A program made the position numbers and the translations under genes. The notes under the pieces were generated by a model, which made no database searches, had not been told where the DNA came from, and saw only the letters and a list, made by a program, of their open reading frames with translations. A DNA stretch of 64,000 nucleotides. Origin: Branchiostoma belcheri (taxonomy: Eukaryota; Chordata; Leptocardii; Amphioxiformes; Branchiostomatidae). This document shows positions 13,601-23,706 of the stretch, piece by piece (the stretch's first letter is position 1; each line of letters starts with the position of its first letter). The stretch is taken from the NCBI RefSeq assembly GCF_001625305.1, contig NW_017803691.1, positions 23,632-87,631 of the forward strand, given 5' to 3'.

Positions 13601-15251
13601 TGTATGTTTCTATGATTTCTGTACCTATGTTTATGTTCATGTTTAATTGTTCTGGTGTCTTATAAGTCCATATGGACTGGGCGACAAAAGTCGCAAGACA
13701 AATTCATTCATTGGTGCAGATACAGAAATAACAGTGGTGCAGCAATGTATTATAATGGCATATGGGATAACATATATATGGGATAATTGTATGATGAAGG
13801 TTAGATGTCTTTGGTAAAAACATACAGTTAAAAATAAATCAAACAGCTGGATAAATCTTGTCTTTCATCAATGAATAAGCTGGGACGCAAGGTAGTGGAC
13901 GCTGCCTGAAATATTTGACCCCTTAAAGAATCTAACGAGTACATGAAGCTTGATCTATTTTGAATGACGCCATGTGAGGTAGTCTTACTGTGTTTGGTCC
14001 TCCTCTCCCTCGTGAAGGAACATCGGGGATAATCAGACAACGGTTTTCTCGTCCTGCAACATCCAGCAGGGCTCGACCTGTTTCACCTGTCAAGAACTTG
14101 TACATTCCTGCAGGTTGGATGATACTAGTAGTTAAAAGATGTTGGATTTGATAGCAAAAACAGAACAGGAAATGGTTGAATACAGGAAAACATTCACATC
14201 ATATAGCAATACATTATACACTGACCCTTTATCAATGCAGATGCACTTAACCTACTATATAAAATGTGGTACAAAACCTTAAAAAACAACTACAACTTAA
14301 GATTGCAATCTCGTGTTTTACTAACCCCTCGAACAGATATCAGCAACCATTAGACAAATTAATTGAACATATAATCTACAAACCTGGTTTCGTGATCTCC
14401 TTGCTGACTTTCTTCACGTCAGTCACTAGTTTTTCCAACTTCTTCTTTGCCTCTTGTGTCCCGTCTTTCGTCCCTGTGATGGAGAATCCACCAGTTGCCC
14501 TGCTTGTGATCTTCACTGCCTGTTCCATGTGCTGCCTCTCCACTTCTGCGATGTCGTCCTTCTTGTACTCCTGTAGAAACTTCGTACAGCCTTCACTGGT
14601 GTCCACACTCACCGTGATAATAGTGTTAGTGGAGATGTACTTTCCGATATCTTCTTTCACAGTAGCCACGTCATGTGGAGGACCGACGATCCACACATTC
14701 TTCTTGCCGAGGTGGATACAGATGAGATGCTTTCCTTGAAGACTCTTAAAGAGCAATGTGGCCTCCTTGGACTTCAAGACTTCAACAGAGTCTGCATCAA
14801 ACGGGATGGTTGACTCCGACACACACTGTGTCATCACCCTTTTTGCCTTTTCTAAGTCCTCACTCTTTAGCGCAAAAAGCTTGACTGTCTCCTCTTCAAC
14901 ACCGAAGGCTACTTTCAACTGGTTTCCCTGCAAGCAGCCTTCGAAGTGCATCCTTCCCTTCTCTGTTTTCAGAAATGCCGCGACGCCGCTGGAGACTTTT
15001 ACCCTCTCTTCTGCCGGATACTGCGTCGTCTCGTACACGTGGAGTTTTGCCGTCATCACTGCGCGATCGTCTCCCGTCAGCTTCACCTCTTTGTGCTCCA
15101 TGTCGATCTTCATGTCCACTTCAGGATGGGACGCCGCGAAGTCACTGAGAAGAAGAAGCTTGAGTTTGTTTCTATCAAGCTTAATAGTCGCCGTGACACT
15201 TGGAGCCTTCTCTCTTGCCTTCATCTCAGCCTTTGCAATCTCCTGCATACC
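7668..15251 (-). CDS. PARP14-like mono-ADP-ribosyltransferase, eight 3' exons (KH-like, WWE, ART)
   Basis: Exons in gene order: 15242 (or 15251)-14384, 14107-13989, 11765-11477, 10448-10301, 9907-9699, 8901-8658, 8330-8233, 7960-7668 (stop TAA). All have GT/AG ends and every junction is phase-compatible. The first exon (about 286 aa) and the next two carry KH-like repeats of the kind that fill PARP14. A WWE domain begins at the Trp codon split between 10301 and 9907. The ART domain spans the last three exons: LPSTWDPQ start, first catalytic residue in LWHGT, second in GSYFAL, and YPEYLITF with Leu in the third triad position. This H-Y-L triad matches PARP14 and predicts mono- rather than poly-ADP-ribosylation, on nuclear or cytosolic targets. 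No macro domain was seen. The first exon has a phase-0 acceptor, so an upstream exon is required. The only good candidate is the TRIM exon at 23707-24933. Confidence 0.85.
8935..9150 (+). mobile_element. SINE-like remnant in a PARP intron
   Basis: The segment has the style of invertebrate tRNA-derived SINEs: a run reading GGTTGCAGTCCTTAGGATGG, then 'cattgtacttgtcggg'. It lies between the exons at 8901 and 9699. No clear tRNA head or target duplication was seen, so the call is tentative. Confidence 0.3.
10505..10660 (+). mobile_element. CR1-type LINE, 3' terminal fragment
   Basis: This matches the 3' end of the larger LINE at 32191-34174 in opposite orientation. Both share GAACGAACTTGAGCCTGGTG, the GGCGGAGGCGGGGTC segment and a CTTGTATATATGTA 3' UTR. 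It is a severely 5'-truncated copy in the intron between the exons at 10448 and 11477, antisense to the host gene. Confidence 0.75.
12040..12150 (-). repeat. Dispersed GC-rich repeat
   Basis: Contains GCCGCCGCGCCGCGTGCC and TTACGCCGAAAGGCGGTTAT. The latter recurs inverted at 6100-6140. Its class is not clear; it could be the head of a SINE or a MITE end. Confidence 0.45.
12145..13700 (+). mobile_element. LINE fragment with RT and C-terminal zinc motif, broken
   Basis: Reading through frameshifts, the segment encodes a reverse transcriptase palm with the YADD catalytic motif near 12275. A thumb/C-terminal region follows at 12440-12901, then 12640-13266 with the CCHC zinc motif CSLC...HFKFYC. 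A T-rich 3' UTR with repeated 'TATGTACTT' follows to about 13700. It sits in the PARP intron between exons 13989 and 11765, antisense to the gene. Several frame changes show it is dead. Confidence 0.75.
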
Positions 15252-15439
15252 CTTGAGCGATACATACAATGCATCAATGTATAGAATAAAACGAATTTAA
15301 TTATCTCTGTGTTAATTTTCAAACTTGACCTTAAATACCATTTGCTATCCAACCCCAATCACATTTAAATATTTATGTCTACATATGCACTTTTTAAAAA
15401 GTTAGTTGTATTTCTGTTTACATCTCAACTGTTTCATTA

Positions 15440-15675
15440 TTCATACACACATGACACACACATAAATACACACACAAACACACACACATACACATACAAA
15501 TCACACAAACACACACACACACACATACACACACACTAACACACGCAGACACACAAACACAAACACACACACATACATACACACACAAACACACACACAT
15601 ATACATACACACACTAACACACACAGGGACACTAACACACACAGATACACAAACGCACATACAAATACAGACACA
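15440..15675. repeat. (CA)n-rich simple sequence
   Basis: Imperfect CA/ACAT array about 235 bp long. It is followed by unrecognised unique-looking sequence to about 15950. Confidence 0.95.
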
Positions 15676-15949
15676 CTTGTAAGGGGTCAGGGACCGAGTC
15701 AAAGGTCCCCGGACTATCCTCTATCGCTGTGATGGTCCCGAGGGTAAGACAGGAGCCTCCAAAGTTCGTTCGGATGGTTTATTGACACAATCTCAGCAAG
15801 TCACAGTAGGCGAGGGATGAGTGGCAGATGAATTGGGATGGGAAACTCCCTTATCAGCCCCACGGAGTGCCCGGGGAAGCCCCTAAGTGGAAGCCGGCTT
15901 GGCCCTCAGAGTAAAGTTCGGCGTCCGAGAGAGGAGGTGTTCGCCAAGT

Positions 15950-16125
15950 CGCCAAGGGTTCCCCATACTCTGGACTCCGCGGCAGCCGTTGTTGGCGACG
16001 CCTCAGGGGGGAGCCTAATGGCACAGTATTGTGTGTAGTTTGCAAGAATTCTAGGAATTGCACAGGCATTTTTTTCCACAGGCATGGCATGTCTACAGGC
16101 ATGTTGATGGCACACTTTTATGGAC
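15950..16125 (-). repeat. Fragment of a dispersed repeat family
   Basis: The motif TTTGCAAGAATTCTAGGAATT next to a 'cctaatggcacagta' segment recurs at about 35480-35580, 39080-39190 and, weakly, 53490-53570. Associated 'CACAGGCATG' motifs occur near the N gap. Probably parts of one non-autonomous DNA transposon family. Confidence 0.5.
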
Positions 16126-16127
16126 AC

Positions 16128-16352
16128 ATTCCTACGTAGTCCTAAATTCTTGCCCACATACCCACATGCCTTTCAAGTGGAAGTTTTACATTCTTCCCAC
16201 ATTTCTTCCCACATGCCTTCCAAGTGGATGTCTTAGCATTCCAAGTGGAAGTCCTACATTCTTGCTCACATTCCTGTCCCACATGCCTTCCAAGTGAATG
16301 AACTACAAACTCCTAAAACATTTTAGAATTACTTCTGTGAGTACAGTCGATA
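16128..16352 (+). repeat. Dispersed repeat with internal CTTCC/GGAAG units, copy 1
   Basis: Contains several variants of CATGCCTTCCAAGTGGAAGT spaced tens of bases apart and ends with TTTTAGAATTACTTCTGTGA. A second copy in the same orientation lies at 18066-18344. Sequence between them (16353-18065) has no recognisable gene. Confidence 0.7.
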
Positions 16353-18065
16353 GTGTTTAGATGTGCTGTTGTAGTACCAGGTAGCCGCTTGTGTTGAGTG
16401 TCCGTTGGATAGGTAAGTTTGCCATATACATTATCTATGTCTAGTTGTCAAGGTCGTGATTTGGAGTTAGTTTTTTTTAAGTTGCCAACACTAGTCAAAG
16501 AAGTTGCCAACACTAGTCAAAGTGTGTGTGTTGTTTTAGGATCTGTTATGACAATAGACAATAGCATTTTAAGGAGGGCCCCGCATGCCCATTTTCCGTA
16601 GAGTGTAATTGACTGTTTTAATTCTACGACTGTAACCGGGCCGATCTATTAACGCGTGTCCTGGATGGTAAGTTTGCCATGTTCAATGATGAATCCTATG
16701 ATGAATTCTACGTAAGTCAGCACAAGACATAGACTTTAATAAATGTATCTTAAATGTTAATATAATTTATAGAGACCATGCGCGTTTTTTGTGTAAATAC
16801 TACTCTACTGGAATTTGGAAAATGACCCACGCTGTCTTTCCACCAAGCTTCTATTGAGTCGCATGGTTGGGATACATTCAAGTTGATATTTATAAGTTCA
16901 AAAAATCGGCGAGTACAGTATTATCATGTGACCCGTTTCTAGCAAACTAGCGCATTTGAAGCTTGCGTTGTGTATAGACTATTGCACATATTAGATGTTT
17001 TGTGCTACCGTTTTACAAGAAGTTCTAAATATAACAACTCTTCATGAATGGAAAGGATTGTTCATATAAATTTCTATTTCATTACAAATTCAAACTGTTG
17101 ACACGGAGATCAGTTAGCTAGGATAGGTATATCGCGAAGTTAACTCCTCACGAACATAAATGCACTTACATATATGTTGTACACATCAGAGGTTGACATT
17201 GATAGGTTGTTGATGTTGGTTGGCATAACCAAATATATTGACTAGATCAATTTTGTTATAGGACAATGTAGAAGTACACATGTATTTTAGAGTTTTTTTA
17301 TGCATGCAGTCCTAAGTATGCCGTAAAATTAATCATGTATGATATATGACAATACATCTGCATACTATCTACACCAGAGAGAGATTTGTACTTCTGTAAG
17401 ACCATCGACACAGGTGTTTTATACGGCTTTATTTAGCCTTAAATGGATTTCCTGTTACATTACCTTAAGTTTGCCTGGCCATAGGGTGCTTGCGGGAGGC
17501 CTCCGGTTAGAAAAAATACCACCCAAAAACGACAACTGCAAGGGGTCATTCGCACCTTCTGCCATGTGATGACTTTTTGAAAACTAGTAGAAGGGAAACC
17601 TTTTTTCAGGCCCAAGATCATCAGTTTTGGCTTGCACAATAATTCCTCTCCGGCTGTCACACAGTCCTATGTGAACTATTTCCGCCCAGAACGTTGGTCC
17701 TCTGCGTGCCCAGTTCCATTTTCTTAGCCACCTCAGCAATATATCCTGTAACTGTCAAGTCCAGTCCGTGAAACGCGGGTGGTCGTCTTTAAATTGTAGG
17801 TTACTCAGATGTGTTGTTGCCATTTACGATTTAAGCGCTTAGTGGTGGTGGTTTCTCCTGATGAGAACAACAACGTTTCATTCGGGAGCTGTTCGATTTG
17901 GAACAACGTGGAATTTGTACAATGCCTGCCCTTCGTCATGCGCTGAAAACCGGTGGGACATATAGTGGTATGGTTGCTATGCCTGCATTCTTAACATGCG
18001 CTGTAAACCCTAGGGATTTGTGGCATGTCGTCAATGCCTGTCTGCACATGCGCTGAAGTCTTATG

Positions 18066-18344
18066 GATGTCCTACTTTCTGGCCCTCATTCCCACATGTC
18101 TTCCAAGTGGATGTTTTACATTCTTGACATTCCCACATGCCTTCCAAGTGGAAGTTTTACATTCTTGCTTCCATGCATTCGCACATGCCTTACAACATTC
18201 CTTCCAAGTGGAAGTCTTCAAGCCTTCCAAGTGGAAGTCCTACATTTTTGCTCACATTCCTTTCCCACATGCCTTCCAGGTGAATAAACTACAACCTCTA
18301 AAGACATTTTAGAATTACTTCTGTGAGTAAAGTCGATCACATTG
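18066..18344 (+). repeat. Dispersed repeat with internal CTTCC/GGAAG units, copy 2
   Basis: Same family as 16128-16352. It has at least five internal units and the same 3' end. Confidence 0.7.
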
Positions 18345-18669
18345 TGAATCTGAACATGTTGGGGAAATGCTGAGAAGGAGACTTACAGATATGCACTGAT
18401 CTGATGATGTCTTCGAAGCTTCTACAGTTTTCAAAAGGGAAGTCAAACCCTTCAGACATAGTTTTAGACATAGCTACAATTTTAGACAACTACCTTTCAT
18501 CATGTAGATTTTAGTTATTTTATATACTGTTCTTCAATGTCCTTTTATGTTTGTAACTGACGATTAGCCTCTGGGCATGAATTTGCAATAAACTTCTCAA
18601 TTATTATAATAGAAGAGAAAGATATCATAATAATAGTACCTGTTTAAATGCAGCAGAGCTCAGAAGACT

Positions 18670-18717
18670 GTCGGTACAGATTCACAAGAATTTTTAGTCT
18701 TGTGAATCTGTACCGAC
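18670..18717. repeat. Perfect 20-bp inverted repeat (hairpin)
   Basis: The arm GTCGGTACAGATTCACAAGA (18670-18689) is followed by an 8-nt loop and its exact complement (18698-18717). A degenerate third half-copy follows near 18735-18752. Confidence 0.85.
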
Positions 18718-18793
18718 TTCATGAACATCATGGGAGTCTTGTCAATCTGTACAATTTCCACAATGTCCCAAGGGTTTCCTGGAATTTCACTAG

Positions 18794-18925
18794 GTAGGAA
18801 TTGTATGTCAAGTGTATGTCCCACATTCTAGCCACATTCCCCACATGCCGTACCCAGTGAATGGTTAGCATTTTGTCCACAGGCATGCGGAATGTCCACA
18901 GGCATTTCTCTGACCCACATCTATG
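18794..18925 (+). repeat. 132-bp direct repeat, left side of gap
   Basis: Identical to 19776-19907 as far as I can read, and it ends exactly at the first N. Confidence 0.9.
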
Positions 18926-19775
18926 NNNNNNNNNNNNNNNNNNNNNNNNNNNNNNNNNNNNNNNNNNNNNNNNNNNNNNNNNNNNNNNNNNNNNNNNNNN
19001 NNNNNNNNNNNNNNNNNNNNNNNNNNNNNNNNNNNNNNNNNNNNNNNNNNNNNNNNNNNNNNNNNNNNNNNNNNNNNNNNNNNNNNNNNNNNNNNNNNNN
19101 NNNNNNNNNNNNNNNNNNNNNNNNNNNNNNNNNNNNNNNNNNNNNNNNNNNNNNNNNNNNNNNNNNNNNNNNNNNNNNNNNNNNNNNNNNNNNNNNNNNN
19201 NNNNNNNNNNNNNNNNNNNNNNNNNNNNNNNNNNNNNNNNNNNNNNNNNNNNNNNNNNNNNNNNNNNNNNNNNNNNNNNNNNNNNNNNNNNNNNNNNNNN
19301 NNNNNNNNNNNNNNNNNNNNNNNNNNNNNNNNNNNNNNNNNNNNNNNNNNNNNNNNNNNNNNNNNNNNNNNNNNNNNNNNNNNNNNNNNNNNNNNNNNNN
19401 NNNNNNNNNNNNNNNNNNNNNNNNNNNNNNNNNNNNNNNNNNNNNNNNNNNNNNNNNNNNNNNNNNNNNNNNNNNNNNNNNNNNNNNNNNNNNNNNNNNN
19501 NNNNNNNNNNNNNNNNNNNNNNNNNNNNNNNNNNNNNNNNNNNNNNNNNNNNNNNNNNNNNNNNNNNNNNNNNNNNNNNNNNNNNNNNNNNNNNNNNNNN
19601 NNNNNNNNNNNNNNNNNNNNNNNNNNNNNNNNNNNNNNNNNNNNNNNNNNNNNNNNNNNNNNNNNNNNNNNNNNNNNNNNNNNNNNNNNNNNNNNNNNNN
19701 NNNNNNNNNNNNNNNNNNNNNNNNNNNNNNNNNNNNNNNNNNNNNNNNNNNNNNNNNNNNNNNNNNNNNNNNNNN
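18926..19775. other. Assembly gap (850 N)
   Basis: A run of N only. Reading frames across it are meaningless. Confidence 1.
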
Positions 19776-19907
19776 GTAGGAATTGTATGTCAAGTGTATG
19801 TCCCACATTCTAGCCACATTCCCCACATGCCGTACCCAGTGAATGGTTAGCATTTTGTCCACAGGCATGCGGAATGTCCACAGGCATTTCTCTGACCCAC
19901 ATCTATG
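19776..19907 (+). repeat. 132-bp direct repeat, right side of gap
   Basis: Starts at the first base after the gap and repeats 18794-18925. The following sequence to about 20110 includes a block (CAACCACCGTCGCCATGG) found inverted near 35270 and 38880. Confidence 0.9.
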
Positions 19908-20577
19908 CCCACATTCCTATAAACCCTTGGGAAGATCTGTCTGCCCTATGGCCCTGCTTTCTGTGACCCCGGGGCTCGTTCACTATACACTCAGGGGAGG
20001 AGTGCACTGTATCTGTCTAGACTTAACAGGTACCATCATGGCAGTGTCATGGCAGTGCCATGCAAACAATAACCCTAACAGCAACCACCGTCGCCATGGC
20101 AATGTATGTTTTGATTGCCAGTCTTGTTCTCTCTGTTTCTTACAGTTTTTCCCTTTTTATTTTCGAGAATTTCGGGTTCCTCCCCTTCCCAAATTTGTCT
20201 ATTTGTATTATAAATTCGAAAACGGATTGGTCGAAGTATTTCAATTTGGATATCAGCAATCAACTTTTTTTAAGGTTTTCCGCTGTGAAATCGCGTGCCG
20301 GATTGTGGAGTAAAAGCACGTTCCTTGCAATTGACCTCCACCTTGAGATAATTTGTTAACCTTTTAAGTCAACGTCCCCGGGTTCACGTCCTTTTGGTGA
20401 ACCAGGTTCCGACGCTGTACAACCCTCCAAATATAACATTCCAATCTTCAATATCTTTGATACAGCTAGTGGGTTTATTTATGAGAAGAGATCGACAGGT
20501 GGGCCAAACCAAGTATGGACTGGGGAGGTAGCTTTCCTTTCCGGCCTCGCCCGCCACTCGTCTTACAATCATAACAA

Positions 20578-21463
20578 GAGTTCCACGATCTCATACCTTC
20601 GCCAAATGATGTTAACCCTTGCGGGTGACAAATTATACAATTTTAATCATTGATTTTGTAAATAAGAGCCTCATTTGCATGGATTATATCAGTTGATCAT
20701 ATTCTCCATCCAATGACAGCCTTATCATAACAAAAAGGCTATTATAGCACTTCCTCATAAATTATGCAAATGAGGTCATGATTTGAATAAATTATGTTTA
20801 TTGATGTTCACCTTCACTTAGCTTCCAAATGTGGCAAGTATGAAATTCGGGGTGCAGCAGTTACAACTATGGAATTATAAGAATTTGACATTAATTATGC
20901 AAATTAGGTCCCCATTTACATAATCTATATCCTCAGATGTTTTTCTCGTTCTCAAGTAGATGTCACAAGTGTTTCATAGTTCTATCATCGAACAAAGCAG
21001 ATTTATAGAATTTCCTCATTAATTATGCAAATTAGCTCCTGATTTGCATAATTGCCATCTGATTATGTCAAGCATCACTTCAACTACCTACATACCAAAA
21101 ATCACGACAATACGTCAACCGGTTCTTGAGTTATCGTCCTTCAAATTTTTTTCAACAAATGCTCCTACAGTTCCAGAACAAGGCGCTAGGGAACCCAAAC
21201 TCATGTCACTTCTTCCCTACCCCAAGAGCTATCTACCAACCAAAATTCGTGACCCTAGCATATCCAGAACATGAGATATCAAAACCGGAAGTTCTGCTGC
21301 AGTACCTAGGAAAGCCGCCAGGGGGCCCAAAATCTAATCATTTCTAGGTCTCATGAAGACCTACCCACCTACCAAGTTTCATTCCAATCCATCCACTGCT
21401 TCTCGAGTTATCTTGCTAAACCACACACAAACACACACACACACAGACAAATGCTACAAACTA
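20578..21463. mobile_element. MITE with octamer pairs and (CA)n, copy 1
   Basis: Begins GAGTTCCACGATCTCATACC then TTCGCCAAATG, contains repeated ATTATGCAAAT motifs, and ends in (CA)n at 21421-21446. It is directly abutted by a second, diverged copy. No coding capacity. Confidence 0.65.
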
Positions 21464-22303
21464 GAGTTCCACGATCTCATACCTTCGCCAAATGGTGTTA
21501 GCCTTTATGACTAAGAAATTATAGATCAATCCCCCCGCAGCTGATTGTGCAAATAGGATCCTATATTGCATCAATTATATCTGTTGATCATATTCTAAAC
21601 CAGAAGACAGTCTTATCTTATCAAAGAATGCCATTATAGCATTTCTTCATAAATTATGCAAATGAGGTCCTTATTTGAATAAGTTATGTTTAATTATGTT
21701 CACCTTCACACAACTTTCAAATATCCCAAGTATGAAATTCCAGGCAGTTACCACTATGTAATTATAACATTTTCTAATTAATTATGCAAATTAAGTCTTC
21801 ATTTGCATAATCGATATCTGCCTGTATTTCTGTCGTTCTTAATTACATATGTCACAAGCTTGAATAATCCTTTCATGGAATGTAGCTGATTTATAGAATT
21901 TCCTCATTAATTATGCAAATTACATTAATATTTGCATAATTGTAATATTATTATGTCAAGCATCACTTCAGCTACCTACATGCCAAAAATCACGACGATC
22001 CATCAATCGGTTCTTGAGTTATACGCCTCTAAACATTTTTCAACTACCGCCCTTGCAGTTCCAGAGCAAGCAGCTAGGGGGCTCAAACTCATGTCACTTA
22101 ATTTACAGCACAAGAGCTATCTACCATCTAAATTTCATGACCCTAGCATGTCCAGATCACGAGATATCAAAACCGGAAGTTCAGCTGCAATACCATAACA
22201 AGCCGCTAGGGGGCCCAAAATCTAATCAGTTTCACGTCTCATGAAGACCTACCCACTTACCAAATATCAAGACAATCCATCTTAGCCTTCTTGAGTTATC
22301 GTG

Positions 22304-22346
<43 letters not shown>

Positions 22347-22402
22347 ACGAACGCCTACGAAAACATAACCTTCTTGGCGAAGGTAAAAACATAACCTTCT
22401 TG
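21464..22402. mobile_element. MITE with octamer pairs and (CA)n, copy 2
   Basis: Same layout as the preceding copy, with (CA)n at about 22307-22342. It ends AACCTTCTTGGCGAAGGTAA, the inverted counterpart of its TACCTTCGCCAA start. The terminal 25 bp is duplicated in tandem (22363-22410). Confidence 0.65.
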
Positions 22403-22683
22403 GCGAAGGTAACAAAGTTGGATCTCCGGTGCAATACTAGTGACTACCAAACCTTGCTGTGAGTAATTACAGGTGACAAACGGTCTCATTCCGACGCGGC
22501 GGCTGTCGATTCAGCTTAATAATAACACCCGACTTCTATCAAGCGAGGTACAGTGGTTGTAAGGTCGACTCCAGAAATAACTGTGCCCTTGAGGCGTAAC
22601 AACAGTAGGCATGTGTAACACAACTTTTAGGAAAACATATCAATCAGAGTATAGGGCTAGACTACAGCCGAGGGGGCCTCCTT

Positions 22684-22769
22684 ACACAAACACATACACA
22701 CACATAAACACACACACTAACACACACAGACACACACACACACAGCGATACACAAACACAAATACACAT

Positions 22770-22801
<32 letters not shown>

Positions 22802-23530
22802 TAACACACACACACAGACACACACACATACATACACACACACAAACACCAACACAGACACACAGACACACACACACACACACAGATAAACAAACGCATA
22901 CACACATTCATACACAAACACACATGCACATACACATAAACAAGCACACACAAATACATACACACACACGTATACACACAAATCACACACACAAACACAT
23001 ACACTAACACACACACGTCAGACACACTAACACACAGATACACAAACATACATGCACATACATACACATACACAGAAACACACACACACATAAACACACA
23101 CATACACACAGATAAACACACACACACATAAACACACAAAACACACACATACACAAACACACACACACACTAACACACACAAAACACACACACGCACAGA
23201 GATACACATACATACACAAACATACAAACACACAATAACACACACAGGCACACTAACGCACACACACACTACCACACACACGGATACACAAACACACATA
23301 CACATACATACACAAACACACATACATACACAAACACACACACACACACATAAACACGCACACACTAACATACACAGACACACTAACCCCCCCACACACA
23401 CACATTCACACACACACATCCATACACAAACACACATGCACATACTTACACAAACATACACACAAAAAAAACACACAAAACACACACACACACACACACA
23501 CAAACACGCACACACACACACAAACGCTAC
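22684..23530. repeat. Long imperfect (CA)n array
   Basis: About 850 bp of CA-rich cryptic simple sequence directly 3' of the TRIM exon donor region. It gives many false Cys-Val reading frames. Confidence 0.95.
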
Positions 23531-23706
23531 AGAAACACAACATTCCATGCCTGGTGGGACTAATATCCACAAATGAACTGACAAATTGACAAATGAACTG
23601 AATATCTTTCATGATCCTGCTTTAATCATCATCATCATTAAACATACATTTGTATCTGCAGCCATTGTGATCAAGTGAATGTCACAGGATATGCCCTACT
23701 ACTTAC

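Noticed and set aside
16128..18344. LTR pair of a retrotransposon
   Set aside because: The two direct repeats lack TG...CA ends, primer-binding site and any gag/pol sequence between them.
18861..19868. Long open frames on both strands at 18.9-19.9 kb
   Set aside because: They run through the N gap and consist of undefined residues.
22684..23530. CRISPR-like array
   Set aside because: Dinucleotide simple sequence without constant repeats and unique spacers, in a eukaryotic locus.
22611..23612. Cys-Val or Thr-His-rich frames of 80-185 aa, also at 7.1, 15.4 and 31.4 kb
   Set aside because: Translations of CA/GT simple sequence.
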